From Dyadobacter crusticola DSM 16708 (GTDB taxonomy: Bacteria > Bacteroidota > Bacteroidia > Cytophagales > Spirosomataceae), in assembly GCF_000701505.1 (NCBI RefSeq), contig NZ_JNJB01000005.1:186001-250000 (forward strand): 64,000 nt of DNA, read 5' to 3'. The notes under the pieces were generated by a model. That model did not search any database, was not told the DNA's origin, and was given only the letters and a program-made list of their open reading frames with translations. Positions 26,242 to 35,582 of this stretch are shown here, in pieces; position 1 is the stretch's first letter; the number at the start of each line of letters is the position of its first letter. A program made the position numbers and the translations under genes.

Positions 26242-28418
26242 AATTTTTGCTCTTCCAATGCATGTTTAAAAACAACTATCGATCTGCTGTCCACTGTGAA
26301 TGTGGTATCAGGCGCTATGATCTGCCCGTCTTCGGTTACGCAGCTTTCGCTTGTGTCAATTACCTTCCTCCATTCAGTTCCGTATTTTTCGGGAGGTAAT
26401 CTGTATTCCACAGGTTCGTAATGCGCATTGAAGATCATATAAAAGCTGTCGTCATAGATCGGCTCGCCTTTCGGGTTCATGTGGCGGATACCCTTTCCAT
26501 TCAGGAATACACCCAGTGATTTAGCGTAATCGTGGTTCCAGTTCTCGTCCGGCATTTCCTCTCCATTCGGCAAAAACCAGGCAATATCTTCCAGACCGAT
26601 CCCCTTGATCGGCATTCCGCGGAACCAGTGGCGGCGGCGGAATGTGGCGTGGGCTTTACAAAACTTGATCAGCTTCTGGGTAAATCCGAGCAGTTTTTGA
26701 TCTGCCTGATCCCAGTTCAGCCACGAAATCTCATTATCCTGACAGTAGGCATTGTTGTTACCATGCTGGGTCCTGCCCCATTCGTCACCCGCTACAAGCA
26801 TCGGTACACCCTGGGAAAGGAAAAGCGTGGTAAGGAAATTCCGCTTTTGCTTATCTCGGAGCGCAATCACTTCCGGGTTATCAGTCGGCCCTTCTTCTCC
26901 GCAGTTCCAAGAGCGGTTATGACTTTCTCCATCGTTATTGTCCTCGCCATTCTCATCATTACGCTTCTCATTATACGAAACGAGATCATTCAGTGTAAAT
27001 CCGTCATGCGCGGTGATGAAATTGATACTTGCCGTCGGATGCCTGTCTTCTCCTTTGTACAAATCTGAACTTCCGGTGAAACGCTCCGCAAACTCGGCCA
27101 GCATACTATCAGCTCCACGCCAGTAGTCACGCATACAATCGCGGTAGCGACCATTCCATTCTGCCCAACCGATCGGAAACTTACCGACCTGGTAACCATC
27201 GTGTCCGATATCCCAGGGTTCTGCAATCAGTTTTACCTGTGATATAATTGGGTCCTGGTGAATGATATCAAAGAATGCGCTCAGTCGGTCCACCTCGTGA
27301 AGCTCGCGCGCCAGGGTTGAAGCCAGGTCAAAGCGGAAACCGTCGACATGCATTTCGGTAATCCAGTAACGCAAGCTGTCCATGATCAACCGCAGTACAT
27401 TCGGAAGCCGTGCATTCAGCGTATTGCCGGTACCGGTATAATCCATATAATAGCGGCCGTCCATCAAACGGTAGTAGGCCATATTGTCGATCCCTCGAAA
27501 TGAGATGGTCGGTCCCATTTGATTTCCTTCGCCGGTATGGTTATAAACCACATCAAGGATCACCTCAATGCCAGCTTTGTGCATTTCTTTGACCATCTTT
27601 TTAAATTCAATCACCTGCTCCCCGTGCGTGCCAGAACTGCTGTAACGTACATCCGGCGCAAAGAAGCCTATTGAATTATAGCCCCAGTAATTGGTAAGCC
27701 CGCGTTCTTTCAAATGGCGGTCCGAAATAAAGTGATGGACCGGCATCAGCTCAATGGCATTGATACCGAGCTTTTTCAGGTAACTGATCGAAGCGGGATG
27801 CGCCAAACCGGCGTAAGTACCCCTGATCTCCTCGGGAATGTCAGGATGCAGGCTGGTGAATCCCTTCACATGCGCTTCATATATAATAGTATCGTGATAC
27901 GGGATTTCCGGGCCTTTTACATCTTCCCAATCAAACAGATGATCCACAACAACCGACTTGGGTACAAAGGAAGCACTATCTGACTGACTAAAACTCAGGT
28001 CTTCATCGGGGTGACCTATTTCATAACCAAAAAGAGCATCACTCCATTGAATGGTACCAGAGATAGCCTTTGCATAAGGATCGATCAGTAACTTATTAGG
28101 ATTGAAGCGCAAGCCCACCGCCGGTTCGTAAGGTCCGTGCACGCGGTAGCCGTATAGCTGTCCGGGTTTAAGGCCGGGAACGTATACATGCCATACGTAA
28201 TGGGTAACTTCCCTGATCTGTATTTTAACATTCTCTGAAGGACTTTCTTCGCTGTCGAAAAGACAAAGCTCTACACCTGTCGCATGCTCGGAATAAAGGG
28301 CAAAATTCACCCCTTTCCCGTCCCACGTAGCCCCGAGCGGGTAAGGCTCTCCGGGGTATACGACTACATTATCCAGCTTCGACTGGTCGATTACTTTTTT
28401 ATTGGCAATTTTTCTCAT
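26238..28418 (-). CDS. glgX: Glycogen debranching enzyme GlgX (isoamylase-type GH13)
   Basis: 726-residue cytoplasmic enzyme that hydrolyses alpha-1,6 links of short branches left by glycogen phosphorylase. CBM48-like N-terminus (about 20-120), GH13 barrel with nucleophile in HVDGFRFDLAS, acid Glu in LIAEPWDIG and transition-state Asp in NFITAHDGFTLNDL; C-terminal beta domain about 600-720. Its start codon is the first ATG after the 218-base intergenic stretch and the gene leads the glgX-treZ operon. It indicates glycogen and trehalose metabolism in the host. Confidence 0.93.
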   Translation of the reverse strand: MRKIANKKVIDQSKLDNVVVYPGEPYPLGATWDGKGVNFALYSEHATGVELCLFDSEESPSENVKIQIREVTHYVWHVYVPGLKPGQLYGYRVHGPYEPAVGLRFNPNKLLIDPYAKAISGTIQWSDALFGYEIGHPDEDLSFSQSDSASFVPKSVVVDHLFDWEDVKGPEIPYHDTIIYEAHVKGFTSLHPDIPEEIRGTYAGLAHPASISYLKKLGINAIELMPVHHFISDRHLKERGLTNYWGYNSIGFFAPDVRYSSSGTHGEQVIEFKKMVKEMHKAGIEVILDVVYNHTGEGNQMGPTISFRGIDNMAYYRLMDGRYYMDYTGTGNTLNARLPNVLRLIMDSLRYWITEMHVDGFRFDLASTLARELHEVDRLSAFFDIIHQDPIISQVKLIAEPWDIGHDGYQVGKFPIGWAEWNGRYRDCMRDYWRGADSMLAEFAERFTGSSDLYKGEDRHPTASINFITAHDGFTLNDLVSYNEKRNDENGEDNNDGESHNRSWNCGEEGPTDNPEVIALRDKQKRNFLTTLFLSQGVPMLVAGDEWGRTQHGNNNAYCQDNEISWLNWDQADQKLLGFTQKLIKFCKAHATFRRRHWFRGMPIKGIGLEDIAWFLPNGEEMPDENWNHDYAKSLGVFLNGKGIRHMNPKGEPIYDDSFYMIFNAHYEPVEYRLPPEKYGTEWRKVIDTSESCVTEDGQIIAPDTTFTVDSRSIVVFKHALEEQKL

Positions 28419-28495
28419 ATACGCTGTTTTTTTGTCTGCGATGGTTTGGTAATTATCAGGCTAATGTGCCTTTCTAGCTGTGGAAACAGCATTTT

Positions 28496-28531
28496 GATGC
28501 CCGGCTGGATGCCCGGCTGGACGCCCGGCTG
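28496..28531 (+). repeat. Three tandem 12-bp units
   Basis: GATGCCCGGCTG occurs three times in a row (28496-28507, 28508-28519, and GACGCCCGGCTG at 28520-28531) in the 217-base gap between glgX and the next gene. No reading frame is supported across it. A short inverted repeat GCCACG...CGTGGC (28564-28582) follows. The gap otherwise holds only the presumed divergent promoters. Confidence 0.75.
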
Positions 28532-28635
28532 AGCTGTTAGTACGCAATTTGCTATAAAATTATGCCACGCAAGAACCGTGGCGCGCGGGCGATTTTTCCC
28601 CACCACAATAGCGAATAAAGCCAAACTGCATAACT

Positions 28636-28890
28636 ATGGACCACCAGGAACTTCTCAGACTAGCATCATTTCTGGACGAGATAGCGGAGACCAATGAAGA
28701 CACCGAGTTTGATTCTTCACAGGAATATTTGGTTGAAGGATTGATCAGGCTTGTTAAAGAGAAAGGCAAGACGTCTATTGTTGAGGATTTTGAAACACCT
28801 TACGTGCACCCGATGATCACCGTCCAGAAGTGGGTAGAAGAACTGAAATTGCTCGTGGCCCAGTCGCTTCGCGGGGAAACTGCTTCGTAA
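28636..28890 (+). CDS. Small acidic helical protein, unknown function
   Basis: 84 residues, mostly helical and acidic (SFLDEIAETNEDTEFDSS), no signal peptide or membrane segment. No recognised domain. It precedes the phospho-signalling cluster by about 100 bases but need not belong to it. It has a clean ATG and good codon composition. Confidence 0.6.
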   Translation: MDHQELLRLASFLDEIAETNEDTEFDSSQEYLVEGLIRLVKEKGKTSIVEDFETPYVHPMITVQKWVEELKLLVAQSLRGETAS

Positions 28891-28992
28891 TATTCTAAAA
28901 AATGGCTTTATTGCGCGAATTGGGCATTTAGGTATGATTTTTGTATTCCAAAAGTCACACGCACGCTCCTTTTTGTTCCTTTACCCTTTACT

Positions 28993-30591
28993 ATGATCCT
29001 GATTGTCGACGACAGGCCGGAAAACATTCTACCTCTGAAGAAAATCCTGGAATTGCACGATTTCAAAACGGACTCTGCCGAGTCCGGCGAGGAGGCATTG
29101 AAGAAGGTGCTCAATAACAACTATTCCGTGATTATCATGGATGTGCAAATGCCCGGCATGGACGGGTTTGAGGTAGCCGAGGCTATTTCCGGTTTTGGAC
29201 GCGCCAAAGACACTCCTATCATTTTTCTTTCAGCAGTAAATAAAGAAAAGCGGTTCATTGCCAGAGGCTACGCTTCCGGCGGCATTGATTATCTGACGAA
29301 ACCGGTGGACCCTGATATTTTGTTATTAAAGGTAAAAACCTTCGTCCGCCTTTATGAGCAGCAGCAGGAGCTGAAATCCATTCAGGAATCACTCAGGCAG
29401 GAAATTGATATCCGCAAACACGCCCAGGATGAGCTCGCTTCCCGCATGCAGGAACTACGCTTCATCCTTGAATCATTACCGCAGATTGCATTCACCGTTA
29501 AGACAGATGGAAAAATAGAGTATGTCAACGAGCACTGGTTCCAGTACTCCCACGACGTTTCAGTCTTTCCTGAGACCCACCCTGAAGATGAATTCTGGGA
29601 GCGCTGGGAGGAATGCTTCCGCAATGGGCAGGAGTTTTCTACCGAGGCGAGGCTCAAACAGCTTGGAACTACCGACTACAAATACTTCTTGCTGAAAATC
29701 ATCCCCGTCTTTCAGGGTACCGGAATTATTCGGTGGGTAGGTTCATTTACGGACATTCACCAGCAGAAAATGGTCAATGAACTGCTTGAACATAAAGTGG
29801 AACTGAGGACGAAAGAGCTGCTGGCCAAGAACAGCGAACTGGAAACCACCAACCACGAACTCCAGCAATTTGCCTGGGTAGTATCCCACGATTTGAAAGA
29901 ACCGCTGCGGAAAATCCAGACATTCAGCCATTTGATCAAGGAAAAGTACCTGAACGATAACGCAGAAGCAACTTCTTACCTCAATCGGTCGATCAACTCT
30001 TCGGCAAGAATGTCGCGGCTGATCAGTGACTTGCTGGACTACTCGCGGCTGTCGGTGAAGGCTCGTTTTCAACCTACCGATCTGAACATGCTGATCAATG
30101 ACCTGCTGTCGGATTTCGATGAGATTATCTTGCAGAAGAATGCAGAGATCACAGTGGGCCAGCTCCCGATCATTGATACGATCCCCAGCCAGATCAGGCA
30201 GGTATTCCAGAACCTGATCAGCAATGCATTGAAATTCTCAAAACCTGACGTACCGCCGCACATTACCATCACAGCAGAGCTCATTGAGCATAAAGATGTG
30301 CATTCGGACGCTTCACCCGAAGGCGGTTATTGCAGGATTATCATTGCCGATAACGGGATAGGCTTCGACGAGAAGTTCCTCGACCGGATATTCGTCATAT
30401 TCCAGCGACTCAACAACCTGAACAGCTACGAAGGCACAGGGATCGGGCTCGCTATCGCCAAAAAGATTATGGACAAGCACAATGGGCTCATTTCCGCCCA
30501 GAGCACGCAGAATGAAGGTGCCCGGTTTATTCTGGTGTTACCGGCTGTCCAGCAGCACACATCACAGGAAACAACGCTCGAAAACACGTAA
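28993..30591 (+). CDS. Hybrid REC-PAS-histidine kinase
   Basis: 532-residue soluble signalling kinase. Receiver domain 1-115 with acidic pair D6/D7, phospho-acceptor D50 (IIMDVQMPG), S80 and K103. A coiled segment (115-155) leads to a PAS domain (about 155-265; LPQIAFTVKTDGKIEYV). HisKA with H299 (VVSHDLKEPLRKI) and HATPase_c with N-box QNLISNALKFS and G1 DNGIGF follow. A receiver at the N-terminus means it is itself controlled by phosphorylation, probably from a partner kinase. It ends nine bases before the CHASE3 kinase gene. Confidence 0.92.
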   Translation: MILIVDDRPENILPLKKILELHDFKTDSAESGEEALKKVLNNNYSVIIMDVQMPGMDGFEVAEAISGFGRAKDTPIIFLSAVNKEKRFIARGYASGGIDYLTKPVDPDILLLKVKTFVRLYEQQQELKSIQESLRQEIDIRKHAQDELASRMQELRFILESLPQIAFTVKTDGKIEYVNEHWFQYSHDVSVFPETHPEDEFWERWEECFRNGQEFSTEARLKQLGTTDYKYFLLKIIPVFQGTGIIRWVGSFTDIHQQKMVNELLEHKVELRTKELLAKNSELETTNHELQQFAWVVSHDLKEPLRKIQTFSHLIKEKYLNDNAEATSYLNRSINSSARMSRLISDLLDYSRLSVKARFQPTDLNMLINDLLSDFDEIILQKNAEITVGQLPIIDTIPSQIRQVFQNLISNALKFSKPDVPPHITITAELIEHKDVHSDASPEGGYCRIIIADNGIGFDEKFLDRIFVIFQRLNNLNSYEGTGIGLAIAKKIMDKHNGLISAQSTQNEGARFILVLPAVQQHTSQETTLENT

Positions 30592-30599
30592 ACGCATTT

Positions 30600-33500
30600 A
30601 TGAGAAAAACTTCTAACTCTATTATCCAGCAGCTTCAAATTGTATTTTCATTTTCGACCCTGCTGCTGATTTTCAGTTTGCTTGCGTCGTATTACAGTAC
30701 CCAGAAGCTGATCAATAACTCAGAGCTGGTAAACCACACCAATGAAGTACTGCTGGAAGCAGAGGCGATCATTTCGCATATGAAGGACGCAGAAACGGGC
30801 CAGCGCGGGTTTCTGGTCACACTTGAACCGGCGTTCCTGGAACCTTACAATGGCGCTTACGAAAAAACAACGCGTAGCTACAACCGCCTCACGGAACTCA
30901 CCGCCGAAAACCCTGTCCAACAGAAGTACCTGCGCGAGGTAAAAGCATTGTACGAAGCCAAATTCGGGCAAATGCAGAATGTCATTGACATGACGCGTAA
31001 AAACGCTGCTTTTGCGTCTGGCAGCGAGGCTCGCCTGCGGGAAATGCTTCGCGGAAAGAAAGTAATGGACGACCTGAGATTTGCGACGCAGCATATCAAG
31101 GATGAAGAAAATGCAATCCTGACGGACCGTCTCGAACAGCAGCAGATTTACATTAAGTACACTCCTATCCTGCTGATCATCGCGGCACTGATTTCTATCC
31201 TGATCACGGTATTCGCTTATTTCAGGATCAAGAACGACATGGACAAGCGCATTGCATTGCAGGAGCTTGAAAACCGGAAATATGCTGAAACCGAAAGGCG
31301 GATCAGATACATCGAGGAAGTTACCCAGCAGGTTTCCGACGGGGACTATACGGTAAGAAGTACAGATGAATCGGAAGATGAGCTGGGCAGGATCTCGGTC
31401 GCGCTTAATAACATGACGAGCTCTCTGGAACAGACATTTAATGATCTGAACAGCAGGAACTGGCTCCAAAACGGATCGGTCAAAATCAGCGATGCGATAC
31501 GGGGCGAGCGGGTACTCAAGAAACTGACAACCAACCTGCTGAACACGCTCACAGAATATGCGGGCGCGAGTCTGGGCACGATCTATATCATTGATAATGA
31601 CTGGAATTATCGCCTCACAAGCAGCTTCGCGGTTCAACAGGTGCCGGAAGTAATAACCCCCGGCGAAGGATTGACCGGCCAGGTGATTGAAAGTAAAAAA
31701 CCATTGTTTGTCAACGATATACCCGACAATTACCTGCGCGTTACTTCATCCCTGGGCAATGTAAGCCCGGCGGCTGTGGCGATACTGCCGCTCACTTATG
31801 CGTATGAATGCATCGGCGTGATCGAGCTGGCATTCTTGAAGAATCCGGACAGCCTGCAACTGCAGTTTTTGGAAAACAACCTCGAAGCCATTGCGACGGG
31901 TGTCAATTCTGCATTGGACTATCTGAAACTGCAGAACTTCCTGGAAGAAACGCAGGCACAGGCCGAGGAGCTGCAGACGCAGCACAACGAGCTCGAAAAC
32001 CTGAATGCGGAGCTGGAAGCACAGTCGCAGAAATTACAGGCTTCTGAAGAGGAACTGCGCGTACAGCAGGAAGAATTACAGCAAACCAATGAAGAGCTGG
32101 AAGAAAGAAGCGGGCTGCTGGAAGAGAAGAACATGGAAATTCTCAAAAAGGCAGAAGAGCTTGAACTGACTACCCGATATAAATCAGAGTTTTTGGCAAA
32201 TATGTCGCACGAGCTGCGCACGCCGCTTAACTCTATTCTGCTGCTGAGCAGGCTGTTATCAGAAAATGACGACAAGAACCTGTCAAGTGAGCAGATCGAG
32301 TACGCTACTGTGATACAGTCGTCGGGCAATGGATTGCTTGGCCTCATCGACGAGATCCTGGATCTTTCGAAAATTGAAGCGGGCAAGATGGAGCTCGATT
32401 ATGTGAAAGTATCCATTAAAGAGATTTCCGACGACCTCAAAGGTTTGTTCGCGCCGGTGGCCCGTGAAAAGGGACTTGATTTCAGTATCAATGTCGGGCA
32501 GGGAGTTCCGGCTGTGATCGAAACGGACAAGATGCGTTTGGAACAGATCCTGAAAAACCTGATCTCCAATGCACTGAAATTTACAGCGAAAGGCTATGTG
32601 GAAGTCCAGATCACGTTGCATGAAGGTAACGACAATATGCTGAGCTTCAAGGTAAAAGATACCGGGATTGGTGTAGCGCCCGAGAAGCAGAAGCACATAT
32701 TTGAAGCATTCCAGCAAGCCGACGGCTCTACCAAACGCAAGTACGGAGGCACCGGGCTGGGACTTTCGATCAGCCGTGAGCTGGTGAAGCTGCTCGGCGG
32801 CGAAATTGCGCTCACCAGCATTGAAAATCAGGGAAGTGAGTTCAGCATTATCATTCCTATCGCTGCTTCCTACGCCATTCAGGAGAAAGAAGAAAATTTC
32901 TTCAAACCAAACAGGGAAGAAACGCTGCCGGGCAAAACGGCCCCAGCCGAAGCAGATCGTCGATTTATCAGCACGGTAATCCCCGAGAGCATTCCCGACG
33001 ACCGGAACACCGTTCAAGCCGGTGACAAGACGATCCTGATCGTGGAGGACGATACATTCTTTGCCAAATCACTGCTCGATTACACGCGCCGTCACGGTTA
33101 CAAAGGGATTGTCTCCGTTAGGGGCGACGAGGGCTTGCAGCTTGCCAAAACATTCAAGCCGATCGGTATCCTGCTGGATATCCAGCTTCCGATCATAAGC
33201 GGCTGGGACGTGATGGACCAGCTGAAAGGCGATCCTGAGACGCGGCACATTCCGGTGCACATTATGTCGTCGCACCGGATGAAAAACGAGAGCCTCATGA
33301 AAGGTGCGATCGATTTTATCGACAAACCGATGGCCATCGATAAAATGCAGGAGGTGTTTAAAAAGATCGAATATGTGATCAGCAAAAAGTCGAAAAAAGT
33401 GCTGATCCTGGAAGATAACTCCATGCATGCCAAGGCGCTGGCCTACTTCCTGGCCACATTCGATATCAATTCGGAACTGAAAAGTGATATATCAGAAGGT

Positions 33501-34205
33501 ATCTCGGCATTGAAAAACAATGAAGCCGACTGCGTGATCCTGGATATGGGTATTCCCGACAAGAAAGCTTACGACGCGCTGGAAGAAGCCAAGAAAAATC
33601 CGGGACTTGAAAACATACCCATTATCATTTTTACGGGTAAAAGCCTGTCGATGTCCGAAGAACTGCGGATCAAACAGTATGCAGATTCCATTATCGTGAA
33701 AACGGCGCACTCTTACCAGCGTATGCTCGACGAAGTGTCATTGTTCCTGCACGTGGTGGAGGAAAATAAAAAATCGCCGCAGCGCACTTCCGACCTGAAA
33801 ACATTGGGGGGATTAAGTGAGATTTTGAGCAACAAAACGGTACTGATCGCCGACGACGACGTTCGCAACATCTTCTCGCTTTCAAAATCGCTCGAAAACT
33901 ACAAAATGAACGTAGTAACCGCCCTCGACGGCAAGGAAGCACTGGCGAAGCTGGAAGACAACCCCGAGATAGATGTCGTGCTCCTGGATATGATGATGCC
34001 GCAAATGGACGGCTACGAAACAGCCCGCCGCATTCGCGAAAACCCAAGGTGGCGCAACCTGCCGGTCATTGCGGTAACTGCCAAAGCAATGACGGGCGAC
34101 AGGGAAAAATGCATTAACGCCGGCGCATCGGACTACATTACCAAACCAGTAGATATCGATCAGCTGATGTCGCTCTTGCGGGTTTGGCTTTATGAGAAAT
34201 TTTGA
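30600..34205 (+). CDS. CHASE3-HAMP-GAF hybrid histidine kinase with three receivers
   Basis: 1201-residue inner-membrane sensor kinase. TM1 about 12-32, CHASE3 sensor domain about 40-180 (MKDAETGQRGFLVTLE), TM2 about 188-208, HAMP 208-275, GAF about 300-440, a long Gln/Glu coiled coil 440-525, HisKA with H537 (ANMSHELRTPLN), HATPase about 640-760, then three receiver domains with VEDDTFF, LEDNSM and ADDDVRN start motifs. The middle receiver has a diverged Asp segment (VILDMGIPDKKAYDAL). The three receivers likely allow cross-talk with the other cluster proteins. Stop codon lies at the edge of the GAAT repeat tract. Confidence 0.93.
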   Translation: MRKTSNSIIQQLQIVFSFSTLLLIFSLLASYYSTQKLINNSELVNHTNEVLLEAEAIISHMKDAETGQRGFLVTLEPAFLEPYNGAYEKTTRSYNRLTELTAENPVQQKYLREVKALYEAKFGQMQNVIDMTRKNAAFASGSEARLREMLRGKKVMDDLRFATQHIKDEENAILTDRLEQQQIYIKYTPILLIIAALISILITVFAYFRIKNDMDKRIALQELENRKYAETERRIRYIEEVTQQVSDGDYTVRSTDESEDELGRISVALNNMTSSLEQTFNDLNSRNWLQNGSVKISDAIRGERVLKKLTTNLLNTLTEYAGASLGTIYIIDNDWNYRLTSSFAVQQVPEVITPGEGLTGQVIESKKPLFVNDIPDNYLRVTSSLGNVSPAAVAILPLTYAYECIGVIELAFLKNPDSLQLQFLENNLEAIATGVNSALDYLKLQNFLEETQAQAEELQTQHNELENLNAELEAQSQKLQASEEELRVQQEELQQTNEELEERSGLLEEKNMEILKKAEELELTTRYKSEFLANMSHELRTPLNSILLLSRLLSENDDKNLSSEQIEYATVIQSSGNGLLGLIDEILDLSKIEAGKMELDYVKVSIKEISDDLKGLFAPVAREKGLDFSINVGQGVPAVIETDKMRLEQILKNLISNALKFTAKGYVEVQITLHEGNDNMLSFKVKDTGIGVAPEKQKHIFEAFQQADGSTKRKYGGTGLGLSISRELVKLLGGEIALTSIENQGSEFSIIIPIAASYAIQEKEENFFKPNREETLPGKTAPAEADRRFISTVIPESIPDDRNTVQAGDKTILIVEDDTFFAKSLLDYTRRHGYKGIVSVRGDEGLQLAKTFKPIGILLDIQLPIISGWDVMDQLKGDPETRHIPVHIMSSHRMKNESLMKGAIDFIDKPMAIDKMQEVFKKIEYVISKKSKKVLILEDNSMHAKALAYFLATFDINSELKSDISEGISALKNNEADCVILDMGIPDKKAYDALEEAKKNPGLENIPIIIFTGKSLSMSEELRIKQYADSIIVKTAHSYQRMLDEVSLFLHVVEENKKSPQRTSDLKTLGGLSEILSNKTVLIADDDVRNIFSLSKSLENYKMNVVTALDGKEALAKLEDNPEIDVVLLDMMMPQMDGYETARRIRENPRWRNLPVIAVTAKAMTGDREKCINAGASDYITKPVDIDQLMSLLRVWLYEKF

Positions 34206-34380
34206 ATGAATGAATGAGCCGCCGTGGAACGGGGAATGAATGATGAATGAATGAATGAATGATTGAATGACTGAATGAGTGATTGAATGACTGAATGAGT
34301 GAATGAGCCGCCGTGGAACGGGGAATGACTGAATAGTAAATGACCTAATGACTAAATGACCTAAATTTCCCAATGAGCTA
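34206..34380 (+). repeat. Tetranucleotide (GAAT/TGAA) tract with a duplicated 28-bp segment
   Basis: The 195 bases between the hybrid kinase and the lone receiver are built of GAATGAAT, GATTGAAT and GACTGAAT units. A 28-base segment containing GCCGCCGTGGAACGGGG occurs twice identically (34212-34239 and 34301-34328). The tract contains many overlapping ATG and TGA triplets but no open frame. It separates the kinase stop from the next start and could vary in length by slippage. Confidence 0.85.
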
Positions 34381-34400
34381 ATGACCAAATGACCTCCATA

Positions 34401-34763
34401 ATGAAAAAAAGAGTTTTGATAATTGATGATGATGCGCGGAATATTTTTGCTTTGAAGGCTACTTTGAAGGCGAAAGGATTTGACTGTGTGTCGAGCGGTG
34501 GGGCGCCGGAGGCTTTGGAACTGCTGAAAACCGATGAAGCAATTCATGCAATACTGATCGATATGATGATGCCCGAAATGGATGGTTACGAAGCAATTCC
34601 GCTGATCAAGCGCATTGAGCAGCGGAAAGGAACGCCGGTAATCGCCGTAACGGCCCAGGCAATGGTAGGCGACCGGGAAAAGTGCCTTGCAGCCGGTGCC
34701 GACGCCTATATTTCAAAACCGATTGATGTAGATAAGCTGCTGGTGCTGCTGCAAGATATTTAA
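34401..34763 (+). CDS. Stand-alone response regulator receiver
   Basis: 120-residue single REC domain without an output domain. IIDDDARN carries the acidic cluster, ILIDMMMPEMDG the phospho-acceptor Asp, VTAQAM the switch Thr, and ISKPID the Lys. It has 68-70 percent-like resemblance by eye to the last receiver of the neighbouring kinase (same NIFxL, DMMMP, GDREKC, SDYITKPxD layout), suggesting a duplicated receiver that shuttles phosphate. Start chosen at 34401; an ATG at 34389 in the same frame is less likely. It is followed by cheR with no gap. Confidence 0.9.
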   Translation: MKKRVLIIDDDARNIFALKATLKAKGFDCVSSGGAPEALELLKTDEAIHAILIDMMMPEMDGYEAIPLIKRIEQRKGTPVIAVTAQAMVGDREKCLAAGADAYISKPIDVDKLLVLLQDI

Positions 34764-34772
34764 GTGTGGAAA

Positions 34773-35582
34773 ATGATTGATGATGAAAATATCGACCTGC
34801 TGCTGACGGACTTATTCGATTTATACGGATACGATTTCACCAGCTATTCACGCGCCTCTCTCAAACGGCGCATTGAGCGGCTTTGCCTGCTCGACAAATT
34901 CCCCAGCTTTGCCGAATTACGTTACCGGGTCAAAAATGATCCCGATTACCTGAAAAGGTTTGTAGAAGAAATCACCGTGAACGTAACGGAAATGTTTCGC
35001 GATCCTTCTTTTTACAAATCGCTGAGAGAAGATATCCTGCCTGTACTTGGTACCAAGCCTTTTATACGGATCTGGCACGCGGGTTGCTCCACGGGTGAAG
35101 AGGTTTTTTCAATGGCGATCTTGCTTAAAGAAGCCGGCTTGCTCCGCAAATCGCTTTTGTATGCCACAGACCTGAACCCAACTGTGCTCGAAAAAGTCAG
35201 AAAAGGCATTTTTCCGCTCTCGCAAATGAAACAATACTCCGAGAGCTACATTGCGTCAGGCGGTACGAGAGACTTTTCAGGTTATTACACAGCCAACTAC
35301 GGACAGGCGAAGTTTGAGAAAGAATTGTCGGAAAAGATCATAATTTCGACACATAACCTGGTGTCCGACAGTTCATTCAATGAATTCGACCTGATACTTT
35401 GCCGCAATGTGCTGATCTATTTCGATAAGGAGTTGCAGGACAGAGTGCTCCAACTATTCGACGCCAGCCTCGCGCCGCTGAGCTACCTGGCACTCGGGAC
35501 AAAGGAAACGCTGAAATTTTCTGTGGTACAAAACAAGTTCAAGCAGTTGAACCGCGAAAAGATATGGAAGAAAATCATCTAG
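34773..35582 (+). CDS. CheR-type protein-glutamate methyltransferase
   Basis: 269-residue SAM-dependent methyltransferase that methylates glutamates on chemoreceptors in canonical systems. N-terminal helical domain (YSRASLKRRIERL; VEEITVNVTEMFRD) and SAM domain with WHAGCSTGEEVFSMAI and LILCRNVLIYFDKEL. No chemoreceptor gene is nearby. In Bacteroidota such cheR/cheB/hybrid-kinase clusters occur without flagella. The frame begins with GTG at 34764 directly after the preceding stop; I chose the ATG at 34773. The 3' end overlaps cheB by 19 bases, so translational coupling is likely. Confidence 0.9.
   Translation: MIDDENIDLLLTDLFDLYGYDFTSYSRASLKRRIERLCLLDKFPSFAELRYRVKNDPDYLKRFVEEITVNVTEMFRDPSFYKSLREDILPVLGTKPFIRIWHAGCSTGEEVFSMAILLKEAGLLRKSLLYATDLNPTVLEKVRKGIFPLSQMKQYSESYIASGGTRDFSGYYTANYGQAKFEKELSEKIIISTHNLVSDSSFNEFDLILCRNVLIYFDKELQDRVLQLFDASLAPLSYLALGTKETLKFSVVQNKFKQLNREKIWKKII

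Noticed and set aside
28564-28582. Short hairpin GCCACG...CGTGGC before the small gene at 28636
   Set aside because: Six-bp arms with no T run; too weak to call a terminator or operator.
34206-34380. Possible CRISPR array
   Set aside because: Only two identical 28-bp copies, tetranucleotide spacer content, no regular repeat-spacer pattern and no cas genes.
33882-34547. A 221-codon minus-strand frame with FIHSFI-type repeats
   Set aside because: It is produced by reading the GAAT repeat tract and the flanking kinase and receiver genes backwards; no domain.
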